Notes under the pieces: generated by a model
Databases searched by the model: none
What the model saw: only the letters and a program-made list of their open reading frames with translations
Told to the model about the DNA's origin: nothing
Position numbers and translations under genes: made by a program
Shown: piece after piece, positions 51,066 to 60,980 of the stretch
How positions within the stretch are numbered: position 1 is the first letter of the stretch
Layout: each line of letters starts with the position of its first letter
NCBI GenBank assembly: GCA_052244495.1
Contig: JBQPXH010000001.1
Strand: one strand, 5' to 3'
Length of the DNA: 64,000 bases
Origin: Cereibacter_A sp052244495
GTDB taxonomy: Bacteria; Pseudomonadota; Alphaproteobacteria; Rhodobacterales; Rhodobacteraceae

Positions 51066-51524
51066 TCAGCCCGCCTCCGCCATCTTCTCCCAGCGACCGC
51101 TCTCCTCCGACCAGTACTGCGCCTTGAGGCCCGCACCGGTCAGCGCCTTCCACTGGGCGCGCGCAAGCGAGAGCTGTCCGTCGTCGAGCCCGTCGAAAAG
51201 GATCCACACCCGCTCGAGCGGCGCCGCCTCGGCGGCGTCCGTGGCGGCACCGTCCAGCAGCATCAGCGCCTGTGCCCCGTTGCCGATCGCGCCGGTTCCC
51301 AGCAGCACCGGCTGCCTCGCGTCCTGTGCGCCGCCTTCCAGCCCGTGCGGCAGGAACCCGTCCTCGGGCACCCGCCAGAGCGCCAGATCCAGCGCCTCCA
51401 GCCGCGCGCGCTCGGTGCCCCGCAGCATCACGCGCCAGCCCTGCTCCAGCGCCCGCGGCAGCAGCAGCCGCAGCGTGTCCTCCGCGGAGGAGCGCGTCAG
51501 GTGATAGAACATCACGACCCCCAC
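51066..51524 (-). CDS. holC: DNA polymerase III chi subunit
   Basis: Clamp-loader accessory subunit that links the polymerase to SSB. It has 152 residues if translation starts at the GTG at 51522-51524 (MGVVMFYHLT), which has AAGGAG 11 bases upstream and aligns with the usual start just before FYHLT; the ATG at 51510-51512 is the alternative. The AAGGAG is contributed by the tail of dispersed element copy 4. The Trp-rich C-terminal half (RVWILFDGLDDGQLSLARAQ) and Ala-rich core are typical. It lies downstream of pepA, the same neighbour pair as in E. coli. Confidence 0.9.
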   Translation of the reverse strand: MGVVMFYHLTRSSAEDTLRLLLPRALEQGWRVMLRGTERARLEALDLALWRVPEDGFLPHGLEGGAQDARQPVLLGTGAIGNGAQALMLLDGAATDAAEAAPLERVWILFDGLDDGQLSLARAQWKALTGAGLKAQYWSEESGRWEKMAEAG

Positions 51525-51538
51525 GCGGCCCGCCTCTC

Positions 51539-51583
51539 CTTCATTCTCGTCCAAATATCCCGGGGTCCGGGGCAGAGCCCCGG
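51539..51583 (+). repeat. Dispersed intergenic element, copy 4
   Basis: Starts CTTCATTCTCGTCCAAATAT, identical to copy 3, and ends in a 7-bp stem CCGGGGC/GCCCCGG (51567-51573 and 51577-51583) with a 3-base loop. It lies 63 bp past the pepA stop; its distal end, read on the minus strand, forms the AAGGAG that precedes holC. Confidence 0.8.
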
Positions 51584-51645
51584 CGCGGGTCCCGTCCCCG
51601 TGCCATCACCAGGCACGTGCCTTCCCGGCCCCGGCGCAGGAAGGC

Positions 51646-53115
<1,470 letters not shown>

Positions 53116-53319
53116 GACGATACTCCGCTGCAACGTCTCGGCACGCAGCTCGGCCGGTGACGGCAGGCGCTGGAGCGCCCGCCCGCCCCGGTGGCCCGGG
53201 CCTTCTTTGCGCGAGGCTAGCCCCTGCCCCGCCCGAGCGCCAGATACCAGTTTTCCCCGGCGCCGATTTCCGGTAGCGTCCGCCGAAATCCCGGGGACGA
53301 CGGACAGGAAGAGCGTGGC

Positions 53320-54450
53320 GTGTCAAGATTCGACAGATATCTGCTGTCGCAACTGGTGGCGCTGTTCGGCTTCTTCTCGCTCGTCCTGGTGCTCGTCTAC
53401 TGGATCAACCGGGCGGTCGGCCTCTTCGACGACCTGATCTCGGACGGCCAGTCCGCGCTGGTCTTCCTCGAGTTCTCCCTGCTTGCGCTGCCCAACGTGA
53501 TCCGGCTCGTGCTGCCGCTCTCGGCCTTCGCGGCGACGATCTACGTCGTGAACCGCCTGAGCCAGGAATCCGAACTCGTCGTGATGCAGGCAACCGGCTT
53601 CTCGGCCTTCCGCCTTGCAAGGCCGGTGGTCTGGTTCGGGCTGATCGTCGCCCTGATGATGATCGTTCTGATGAACCTCCTCGTCCCTGCGAGCCGTGCG
53701 GCCCTTTCGGCGCGCTCGGCCGAGATCTCGCAGAACGCGACCGCCCGCTTCCTGCGCGATGGCGAGTTCCTGCATCCCGACGACGGCGTGACGCTCTACA
53801 TCCGCGAGATATCGGACACGGGCGAGTTGAACGACCTCTTCCTCGTCGATGCGCGCGATGCGCGGCGCTCCACGATCTACACGGCGCGGCGGGCGCTTCT
53901 CGTGCGGACGGACACGACGCCGAAACTCCTGATGATCGACGGCAGTGCGCAGACGCTGACCCATGAGGGTCGTCGGCTGGAGCTCACCCGGTTCGACGAC
54001 GTGACCTACGACCTCGGTGCCTTCGTCAAGACCTCGGGCCCCAAGCGGCGCTCGCTCGAGGAAATGCCCACGACCGCGCTTCTGTCGCCCTCCGAGGCGA
54101 TCCTGGCCGAGACCCGCGCAACGCGGGCTGCGGCGCTCTACGAGGGGCACAGCCGGATCGGCCAACCCTTCCTCGGGCTCGCTTCCTCGCTCATCGGCTT
54201 TGCGGCGCTGCTTCTGGGCAGCTTCAGCCGCTTCGGCCTCTGGTGGCAGATCCTGTTCGCGGTGGTGCTGCTGATCCTCGTGCAGACGATCAACGTGGCG
54301 GCGTCCGGCGCTGGCGCCACCGACGAGGCGCTGTGGCCTCTGGCCTATGCCGCGCCCATAACCGGCCTTGTGGTGGGGATCCTCCTGCTCTGGATCGCGC
54401 AGCGGCCGAGGCGGATCCGGCGGGCGCTCGGCGGGATCTTCGCCTCATGA
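53320..54450 (+). CDS. lptF: LPS export ABC transporter permease LptF
   Basis: One of two membrane subunits of the LptB2FG machine that extracts LPS from the inner membrane. It has 376 residues with three N-terminal helices, a periplasmic beta-jellyroll (about residues 135-265) and three C-terminal helices. Start is GTG at 53320 (MSRFDRYLLSQLVALFGFFS) with AGGAAGAG upstream. It overlaps lptG by 4 bases (ATGA). lptB is not in the window. Confidence 0.95.
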   Translation: MSRFDRYLLSQLVALFGFFSLVLVLVYWINRAVGLFDDLISDGQSALVFLEFSLLALPNVIRLVLPLSAFAATIYVVNRLSQESELVVMQATGFSAFRLARPVVWFGLIVALMMIVLMNLLVPASRAALSARSAEISQNATARFLRDGEFLHPDDGVTLYIREISDTGELNDLFLVDARDARRSTIYTARRALLVRTDTTPKLLMIDGSAQTLTHEGRRLELTRFDDVTYDLGAFVKTSGPKRRSLEEMPTTALLSPSEAILAETRATRAAALYEGHSRIGQPFLGLASSLIGFAALLLGSFSRFGLWWQILFAVVLLILVQTINVAASGAGATDEALWPLAYAAPITGLVVGILLLWIAQRPRRIRRALGGIFAS

Positions 54451-55541
54451 TCCTGTCGCGCTACATCGCCCGGCGCTTCCTGCGCATCGTCTTCATCGTC
54501 TTCATGGCCTTCTTCGGCCTGATGATGCTGATCGACGTGCTCGACCAGATGCGGCGCTTCGCGGACGAGGGGATCACGCTGGCGCAGGCCGCCCTGCTGT
54601 CGCTCCTGCGCGTGCCCGAGACGCTCTACACGATCCTGCCGCTCATCGTGATCCTTGCCGCCGTGGCGCTGTTCCTCGGCCTTGCCCGGACGAGCGAACT
54701 GGTCGTGGTGCGCGCCGCCGGTCGCTCCGGCCTCCGCTTTCTCGTCGCACCGATGGTCGTGGCTCTGGCACTCGGGGCGGCGGCCGTGGCCGTCCTGAAC
54801 CCGATCGTGGCCGGCACTTCACGCCAGTACGAGGCCGCGGCCGGCCGCCTCGCCCGGGGCGAGGCTAGCATTCTGTCGATCTCGGACGAGGGGCTCTGGC
54901 TGCGGCAGGGCGGGGCGAACGGGCAGACGGTGATCCATGCCGCCCGCTCGAACACCGACGGGACGCGACTCTACGCCGTGACCTTCCTGACCTTCGACGC
55001 CGAGGGCCTGCCCACCGGGCGCATCGCCGCCGACCAGGCCGCACTCGAAACCGGCTACTGGCAGCTTTCGGGCGCCAAGAGCTGGGATCTGACAGCGGCC
55101 AATCCCGAGGCCGAGGCCAGCCTCGACGGTCATCTCCGCGTCACGTCCGACCTTACGCGCGAGGGCATCCAGGACAGCTTCGGCGATCCCTCCGCCATCC
55201 CGATCTGGGAGCTTCCGGCCTATGTCGCCGGGCTCGAGCGTGCGGGCTTCTCGGCCCGCAAGCACCGCGTCTGGATGCAGATGGAACTTGCCCTCCCCCT
55301 GATGCTCGCGGCCATGGTCCTCGTCGCCGCGGGCTTCACCATGCGCCACAGCCGCTTCGGCGGCACGGGCCGCATGGTGCTTCTCGCCCTGCTGGGCGGC
55401 TTCGGCCTGTTCTTCCTGCGCAACTTCGCCCAGGTTCTCGGAGAGAACGGCCAGATCCCCATCCTGCTTGCCGCATGGAGCCCGCCGCTGATCGGCGTCA
55501 TGGGCTCTCTCGGCCTGCTTCTGCACCTCGAGGACGGCTGA
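54447..55541 (+). CDS. lptG: LPS export ABC transporter permease LptG
   Basis: Partner of LptF, 364 residues with the same six-helix plus periplasmic-domain layout, starting MILSRYIARRFLRIVFIVFM. The C-terminal helices (LMLAAMVLVAAGFTMRHSR and VLLALLGGFGLFFLRNFAQV) are characteristic. Its stop overlaps the lptD start by one base (TGATG), so the inner- and outer-membrane parts of the export pathway are translated in sequence. Confidence 0.95.
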   Translation: MILSRYIARRFLRIVFIVFMAFFGLMMLIDVLDQMRRFADEGITLAQAALLSLLRVPETLYTILPLIVILAAVALFLGLARTSELVVVRAAGRSGLRFLVAPMVVALALGAAAVAVLNPIVAGTSRQYEAAAGRLARGEASILSISDEGLWLRQGGANGQTVIHAARSNTDGTRLYAVTFLTFDAEGLPTGRIAADQAALETGYWQLSGAKSWDLTAANPEAEASLDGHLRVTSDLTREGIQDSFGDPSAIPIWELPAYVAGLERAGFSARKHRVWMQMELALPLMLAAMVLVAAGFTMRHSRFGGTGRMVLLALLGGFGLFFLRNFAQVLGENGQIPILLAAWSPPLIGVMGSLGLLLHLEDG

Positions 55542-57685
55542 TGCGCCTTCTGCGAAGACTTCTTCTCTGTGCCACCTTCCTTGTTCCGCTTCCCCTTGCG
55601 GCGCAGGAGAAGGCAACGCTGGTCGCCGACAGCGTATCCATCGTGAACGAGACGACGCTCGTGGCCGAGGGCCATGTCGAGGTGCTCTTCCAGGGCACCC
55701 GTCTCAGTGCGAGCCGCGTCCTCTACGACCAGGCGCAAGACAGGCTGACGATCGACGGTCCTATCGTGCTCGACGATGGCGAGGGCCAGCTGGTGCTGGC
55801 CGATCAGGCGGCGCTCTCGGGCGACCTCGAGAATGGGGTCATGACCAGCGCGCGGCTGGTCCTCGATCAGCAGCTCCAGCTTGCCGCGTCCGAGCTGAGG
55901 CGGGTCGGCGACCGCTATACCGCCCTCGGCCGGACAGTGGCCTCGTCCTGCCAGGTCTGCGCCGACAATCCCGTTCCGCTCTGGGAAGTGCGCGCCCGCC
56001 GCGTCGTCCATGACGAGGTGGAACGGCAGATCTACTTCGACCACGCCTCGCTGCGGATCGCCGGGCTGCCGGTGGCCTATGTCCCGCGGCTTCGCATTCC
56101 CGATGCGACCCTGAAGCGCGCGACGGGCTTCCTGCGGCCGGAACTGCTCACCACAAGCCAGTTGGGAACGGGCCTGCGCGTGCCCTATTTCATTGCGCTC
56201 GGCGACAGTCGCGACGTGACGCTCCTGCCGCAGATCACGACCAAGGGCGGGCGCACGCTCGGCATGCGCTACCGCGAGGCGCTGTCCTTCGGGATCATCG
56301 AGGCCGAAGGCGCCGTCTCTCGCGACGAGATCCTGCCCGACGAGCGGCGCGGCTATCTCTTCGCGCGCGGCACGTTCGATCTGCCCCGCGACTTCACGCT
56401 GACCTTCCAGGTCGAGGAGGTGAGCGACCGTGCCTATTACCTCGACTATGGCCTTGGCGAGAAGGACCGGCTTGCGACCGGCTTCGAGGTGACGCGCGCC
56501 CGGCGCAACGAATACATCTCGGGCCGGCTGCTGAAGTTCCGCACGCTGCGCGAGGACGAGGACAACGACACCCTGCCCTCGCTCGTCGCGGACGCGACCT
56601 TCCACCGCCGCTTCGGCTTCGGCCCGCTCGGCGGCGAAGGCGGCCTGCGCTTCTCGACGCACAGCCACCGGCGCGACTCCGACGATCCGTTCGACAGCGC
56701 CCTCGACGACGATGCGATCGCCGATGGCCGGGACATGTCCCGCGCCTCGGTCCTGATCGACTGGCGCCGCAACTGGATGCTCGGGGCAGGCATCCTCGGC
56801 TCGGCCCTCGCCGAATTCGGCGCAGACGCCTATGACATCAGCCAAGATGCCACCTGGGAAGGATCGGACACCCGGATTCACGGCGCGGGCGGGGTCGAGA
56901 TCCGCTGGCCCTGGGTGCGCAGTTCCGCCAGCGGCGCAAGCGACGTGATCCAGCCCGTGGCGCAGGTTGTCTGGGCAGACCGCTCCGACGCCCGGATTCC
57001 GAACGAGGATTCCGTGCTGGTCGAATTCGACGAGGGCAGTCTCTTTTCCCTCGACCGCTTCCCCGGCTCGGACGCGGTCGAGGAAGGGTCCCGCGCCGCC
57101 GTCGGCGTCAACTGGACCCGCTACGATCCCTCCGGCTGGTCGCTCGGGGCGACACTGGGCAAGGTGGTCTGGCAGGAGGACGACCCGGGCTTCTCCTCGG
57201 CCTCGGGCTTCGACGGCGACCAGTCGGACTGGCTGGCCTCGCTGCAACTCGCGACGCAGGACGGCCTCACCATCCTGCAGCGCACCATCGTGGACGAGGA
57301 ACTCGGCGTGACGAAGGCGGAATGGCAGGTCGGGCTCGAGCGCGACCGCTATGGCTTCACCTCGCGCTACGTGCGGATCCGCGAGAGCGAGGAAGAAGCG
57401 CGGCCGGATCCGGTCGAGGAACTCTGGCTCGACACCCGCTACCGGCTGACCGGCGCCTGGACCGCGAGTGCCGAAGGCCGCTACGACTTCGAGGCGGACC
57501 GCACGGCGCGCGCCGGGATCGGGCTCGAGTTCCGGAACGAGTGCCTGAAGCTGGATCTTTCCCTCTCGCGTCGGTTCACTTCCTCGACTAGTGTGACGCC
57601 GAGCACGGATTTCGGCCTGTCGGTCGATCTCATCGGCTTCGGCAGCGGTGCGGCACCTGGCCCGTCGCGCGTCTGCCGCAGGTAG
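55541..57685 (+). CDS. lptD: LPS-assembly outer-membrane protein LptD
   Basis: Outer-membrane translocon that inserts LPS into the outer leaflet. It has 714 residues with a signal peptide (MRLLRRLLLCATFLVPLPLA, cleaved near A-QEK), an OstA/LptA-like periplasmic domain (about residues 25-150) and a C-terminal beta-barrel (about 200-714). Cysteines in SSCQVCAD and near the C-terminus (NECLKL, VCRR) are placed where LptD forms inter-domain disulfides. Shorter than the E. coli protein (784) but normal for alphaproteobacteria. A 23-bp minisatellite follows the stop. Confidence 0.95.
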   Translation: MRLLRRLLLCATFLVPLPLAAQEKATLVADSVSIVNETTLVAEGHVEVLFQGTRLSASRVLYDQAQDRLTIDGPIVLDDGEGQLVLADQAALSGDLENGVMTSARLVLDQQLQLAASELRRVGDRYTALGRTVASSCQVCADNPVPLWEVRARRVVHDEVERQIYFDHASLRIAGLPVAYVPRLRIPDATLKRATGFLRPELLTTSQLGTGLRVPYFIALGDSRDVTLLPQITTKGGRTLGMRYREALSFGIIEAEGAVSRDEILPDERRGYLFARGTFDLPRDFTLTFQVEEVSDRAYYLDYGLGEKDRLATGFEVTRARRNEYISGRLLKFRTLREDEDNDTLPSLVADATFHRRFGFGPLGGEGGLRFSTHSHRRDSDDPFDSALDDDAIADGRDMSRASVLIDWRRNWMLGAGILGSALAEFGADAYDISQDATWEGSDTRIHGAGGVEIRWPWVRSSASGASDVIQPVAQVVWADRSDARIPNEDSVLVEFDEGSLFSLDRFPGSDAVEEGSRAAVGVNWTRYDPSGWSLGATLGKVVWQEDDPGFSSASGFDGDQSDWLASLQLATQDGLTILQRTIVDEELGVTKAEWQVGLERDRYGFTSRYVRIRESEEEARPDPVEELWLDTRYRLTGAWTASAEGRYDFEADRTARAGIGLEFRNECLKLDLSLSRRFTSSTSVTPSTDFGLSVDLIGFGSGAAPGPSRVCRR

Positions 57686-57734
57686 GGAGGCGGTCAGGAC
57701 ATGTCGCGGATCCGGCCGGTCGGGCCGGGCCAGC

Positions 57735-57820
57735 GGGACCAAGACAACCGGGCCGCCGGAACAGAGACAACCGGACCACCGGGACCAGGATAACCGGACC
57801 ATCGGGACCAAGAGCAGAAG
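57735..57820. repeat. 23-bp minisatellite between lptD and surA (about 3.7 units)
   Basis: Three consecutive 23-bp units begin at 57735, 57758 and 57781, with a partial fourth at 57804. They share GGGACCA-GA-AACCGG-CC-CC with few substitutions. The array ends 16 bp before the surA start, in the only gap of the lptD-surA-pdxA run that is not overlapping or near-overlapping. Copy number may vary between strains. Confidence 0.85.
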
Positions 57821-57835
57821 ACGGCTGACGGACAG

Positions 57836-59053
57836 ATGAAGACCTTCGTTTCCCATTGCCTCGCCCTCGTCGTGGCGTCAGGCCTGACTTTCGCCGGCAC
57901 CCTGCAGGCGCCGGCGCAGAACCTGTTCGCCCCGCGTCTCGTCGTGAACGACCGGGTCATCACCAACTACGAATACGAGCAGCGCCTCCGCTTCCTCACC
58001 GTCCTCGGCGCGACCGGGGACGTCGAGACGCAGGCGATGGACGCGCTGATCGAGGACAAGATCCGGCTCGATGCCGCCGAGCAGGCGGGCCTCAAGGCGA
58101 CCGAGACGCAGATCCGTGAAGGCATGGAAGAATTCGCAGGCCGGGCGAACCTCTCGGCCGACGAGTTCGTGGCCGAGCTCGGCAAGGCCGGCGTCGCGGC
58201 GGAAACCTTCCGCGATTTCGTCCATGCGGGCCTCGTCTGGCGCGAACTGATGCGGGCGAAGTTCGGCGCGACGGCGCGTCCCACGGACACGGCCATCGAT
58301 CGCGCGATCACCCGGCAGACGCGGCGAGCCGCGATCCGGCTGCTGCTTTCCGAGATCATCATTCCCGCTCAGCCGGGGGAGGAGGCGGAGGCGCTTGCCC
58401 TGGCGCAGGACCTCCAGCGCCAGATCAGCGGCGAAGCTGCATTCTCCGAAGCGGCGCGCAACTACTCGGCTTCGTCCTCGGCGCCGCGCGGCGGGCGGAT
58501 CGACTGGGTGCCGCTGCAGAACCTGCCGCCGACCCTGGGGCCGGTGCTGCTGACGCTCTCGCCCGGCGAGGTGAGCGATCCCGTCAAGATCCCGAATGCG
58601 GTGGCGCTCTTCCAGCTGCGCGGCATCGACGAGTCCAGCGAACCGGCGCCGGAAGGGGTCGAGGTCGACTATGCCGAACTCTTCCTTCCCGACGATGCCG
58701 GTTTCCCCGAACAGCTCGGCCGGATCACGTCGCGCACCGACGACTGCGACGACCTCTACACGGTGATGAAGGGCGCGCCGGAAGACCAGCTCCGCCGGGT
58801 CACGCTGCCCCTCGGGCAGGTCCCGCAGGACGTGGCGCTCGAACTCGCGCCACTGGACGCGGGCGAGGTGGCGACCTCGGCCACGCCGGGTGGCGCGCGG
58901 CGCGTGCTGATGCTCTGCGCTCGCCGGCCGGTGACAGAGGAGCCGATCGACCGGAACCGCCTCGCGCAGGTGCTGGTGAACCAGACGATCTCCGCTGCCG
59001 CGGACAGCTATCTTGCCGACCTGCGCGCCAACGCGATCATCCGCGAACCGTGA
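57836..59053 (+). CDS. surA: Periplasmic chaperone/peptidyl-prolyl isomerase, SurA family
   Basis: Periplasmic folding factor for outer-membrane proteins. It has 405 residues with a signal peptide (MKTFVSHCLALVVASGLTFA), a SurA N-terminal helical domain (about residues 30-165; VNDRVITNYEYEQRLRFL) and one parvulin-type domain (about 170-270; LLSEIIIPAQ, FSEAARNYSASSSAPRGGRI, GEVSDPVKIPNAVALFQL); the second isomerase domain of E. coli SurA is degenerate here (about 280-370). It sits in the conserved order lptD-surA-pdxA-rsmA. No clear ribosome-binding site is seen because the minisatellite abuts the start. Confidence 0.92.
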   Translation: MKTFVSHCLALVVASGLTFAGTLQAPAQNLFAPRLVVNDRVITNYEYEQRLRFLTVLGATGDVETQAMDALIEDKIRLDAAEQAGLKATETQIREGMEEFAGRANLSADEFVAELGKAGVAAETFRDFVHAGLVWRELMRAKFGATARPTDTAIDRAITRQTRRAAIRLLLSEIIIPAQPGEEAEALALAQDLQRQISGEAAFSEAARNYSASSSAPRGGRIDWVPLQNLPPTLGPVLLTLSPGEVSDPVKIPNAVALFQLRGIDESSEPAPEGVEVDYAELFLPDDAGFPEQLGRITSRTDDCDDLYTVMKGAPEDQLRRVTLPLGQVPQDVALELAPLDAGEVATSATPGGARRVLMLCARRPVTEEPIDRNRLAQVLVNQTISAAADSYLADLRANAIIREP

Positions 59054-60018
59054 TCGCGCCCATCGCCCTCACCTGCGGAGAACCTGCCGGCATCGGCCCC
59101 GAGATCGCGGTCAAGGCCCGCCGGGTGCTCGGCGCGCGGCTGCCCTTCTTCTGGATCGGCGATCCGGCGCATCTGCCGGAGGGTAGCGCCTGGCAGGCGA
59201 TCTCGGCGCCGTTCGAGGCCGCAGAGGTGCCGCCGGAGGCCCTGCCCGTCCTGCTTCACCGCTTTCCTGACGCGCAGCGGCCGGGCGTGCTGACCCCCGG
59301 CAACGCCGCCGAGGTGGTGGCGGTGATCGCCCGGGCCGTCTCGCTCGTCCAGTCCGGCGCGGCTTCGGCGATCTGCACCGCACCCATCCACAAGAAGGCG
59401 CTCAAGGACGGGGCAGGCTTCGCCTTTCCCGGCCATACCGAATTCCTCGCAGCGCTGGCGGGCGTCGAGCGGGTGGTGATGATGCTCGCCTGTCCGGGCC
59501 TGCGCGTCGTGCCGGCCACGATCCACATCCCGCTCGCCGAGGTGCCCGCGGCGCTCACGCCCGACCTGCTCGAGGAGGTGCTGCGGATCACCCATGCCGC
59601 GCTCTGCCGCGACTTCGGTCTCGCCGCGCCGCGGATCTGGGTGACGGGCCTCAACCCCCATGCCGGCGAAGGCGGCGCGATGGGCGGCGAGGACCTGGCG
59701 GTGATTGCCCCGGTGCTGGACCGGCTCCGGGCCGAGGGGCTCGACCTGACGGGACCTCTGCCGGCGGACACGATGTTCCACGCAGGCGCCCGGGCGCGCT
59801 ATGACTGCGCGGTCGCGATGTATCACGACCAGGCGCTGATCCCGATCAAGACGGTGGATTTCGCGGGCGGCGTGAACGTGACGCTCGGCCTGCCCTTCAT
59901 CCGCACCTCGCCGGATCACGGCACGGCCTTCGACATCGCGGGACGCGGCATCGCGGATCCCTCGAGCCTGATCGCCGCGCTGGAGATGGCGGCCGGGATG
60001 GCAGAAGCGCACGGATGA
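59050..60018 (+). CDS. pdxA: 4-hydroxythreonine-4-phosphate dehydrogenase
   Basis: Oxidises 4-phosphohydroxy-L-threonine in pyridoxal-5'-phosphate synthesis. It has 322 residues starting at GTG 59050, which overlaps the surA stop (GTGA). The metal-binding histidines are in GHTEFLA, AMYHDQALIPIK and TSPDHGTAFDIAGRG, all at standard positions; CGEPAGIGPEI is the family N-terminus. Dispersed element copy 5 follows 9 bp after the stop. Confidence 0.97.
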   Translation: MIAPIALTCGEPAGIGPEIAVKARRVLGARLPFFWIGDPAHLPEGSAWQAISAPFEAAEVPPEALPVLLHRFPDAQRPGVLTPGNAAEVVAVIARAVSLVQSGAASAICTAPIHKKALKDGAGFAFPGHTEFLAALAGVERVVMMLACPGLRVVPATIHIPLAEVPAALTPDLLEEVLRITHAALCRDFGLAAPRIWVTGLNPHAGEGGAMGGEDLAVIAPVLDRLRAEGLDLTGPLPADTMFHAGARARYDCAVAMYHDQALIPIKTVDFAGGVNVTLGLPFIRTSPDHGTAFDIAGRGIADPSSLIAALEMAAGMAEAHG

Positions 60019-60027
60019 CGGTGCGAC

Positions 60028-60087
60028 GCGGGGGTTTTGCACCCCCGCACCCCCGCACCCCCGCAGGATATTTCGACAAGAGTGAAG
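60028..60087 (-). repeat. Dispersed intergenic element, copy 5, with tandem 8-mers
   Basis: Lies 3' of pdxA in the orientation of a rightward gene. The hairpin is GCGGGGGT/ACCCCCGC (60028-60035 and 60041-60048), and the right arm is repeated three times in tandem (ACCCCCGC at 60041, 60049 and 60057). The tail GGATATTTCGACAAGAGTG (60067 onward) matches the other copies. It separates pdxA from rsmA. Confidence 0.8.
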
Positions 60088-60110
60088 GCAGGACAGGCGG
60101 AGGATGAGAC

Positions 60111-60947
60111 TTGGCCGCGATTGACGGGCTTCCGCCCCTGCGCGAGGTGATCCGGGCGCACGGGCTCTCGGCGAAGAAGCAGCTCGGGCAGAACTTCCTG
60201 CTCGACCTGAACCTGACGGCGAAGATCGCGCGGCTGGCGGGCGACCTGAAGGGTTCCGACGTGCTGGAGGTGGGGCCCGGCCCCGGCGGGCTTACCCGCG
60301 GGCTGTTGGCCGAGGGGGCGCGCAAGGTGTTGGCGATCGAGAAGGACGCACGCTGCCTGCCCGCGCTCGCGGAGGTGGCGGAGGCCTGGCCCGGCCGGTT
60401 GGAGGTACTGAACGCCGACGCGCTCGAGGTGGACGTGGCGGCGCGGCTGACCCCGCCGATCCGCATCGTGGCGAACCTGCCCTACAACGTCGGCACGGAG
60501 CTTCTGACCCGCTGGCTCTCGTCGGACTGGCCGCCCTTCTGGGAAAGCCTGACGCTGATGTTCCAGAAGGAAGTGGCCGAGCGGATCGTCGCGAAGCCGG
60601 GCTCGAAGGCCTATGGCCGGCTCGCGCTGCTGGCGCAGTGGCGGACCGAGCCCCGGATCGTGCTGACCCTGCCGCCCGAGGCGTTCACGCCGCCACCCGC
60701 GATCCATTCGGCGGTGGTGCATTTCACGCGGCTCGAGGCGCCGCGCCATCCGGCCGATCCGGCGATGCTGTCGCGGGTGACGGCGATGGCCTTCAACCAG
60801 CGGCGCAAGATGCTGCGCTCGAGCCTCAAGGGGCTGGCACCGGACATCGAGACGGCGCTGCGGGATGTCGGGATCGAGCCCACGCGGCGCGCCGAGGAAA
60901 TTCCGCTGGAGGGGTTCTGCGCGCTGGCCCGGCGGCTCGCGCGCTGA
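60111..60947 (+). CDS. rsmA: 16S rRNA (adenine-1518/1519-N6)-dimethyltransferase
   Basis: Dimethylates two adjacent adenines near the 3' end of 16S rRNA during small-subunit maturation; loss gives kasugamycin resistance (ksgA). It has 278 residues. The start is TTG at 60111 (MAAIDGLPPLREVIRAHGLS) with GGAGG eight to twelve bases upstream; the nearer ATG at 60104 opens only a six-codon frame. SAM motif is VLEVGPGPGGLTR, catalytic motif NLPYN, and the family start KKQLGQNFL is present. Confidence 0.96.
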   Translation: MAAIDGLPPLREVIRAHGLSAKKQLGQNFLLDLNLTAKIARLAGDLKGSDVLEVGPGPGGLTRGLLAEGARKVLAIEKDARCLPALAEVAEAWPGRLEVLNADALEVDVAARLTPPIRIVANLPYNVGTELLTRWLSSDWPPFWESLTLMFQKEVAERIVAKPGSKAYGRLALLAQWRTEPRIVLTLPPEAFTPPPAIHSAVVHFTRLEAPRHPADPAMLSRVTAMAFNQRRKMLRSSLKGLAPDIETALRDVGIEPTRRAEEIPLEGFCALARRLAR

Positions 60948-60951
60948 GCTG

Positions 60952-60973
60952 GCAGGGCCGGAAGCGGCCCTGC
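60952..60973. terminator. 9-bp hairpin between convergent rsmA and the DUF4167 gene
   Basis: GCAGGGCCG (60952-60960) and CGGCCCTGC (60965-60973) form a perfect stem closed by GAAG. It occupies almost the whole 33-bp gap between the two stop codons and probably terminates both transcripts. Confidence 0.7.
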
Positions 60974-60980
60974 AGCCGGA

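Noticed and set aside
57735..57820. CRISPR array
   Set aside because: The repeats are directly tandem with no spacers and no cas gene is present.
60104..60124. ATG just before rsmA as its start
   Set aside because: It gives only six codons before a stop; the in-frame TTG at 60111 with GGAGG leads into the conserved protein.
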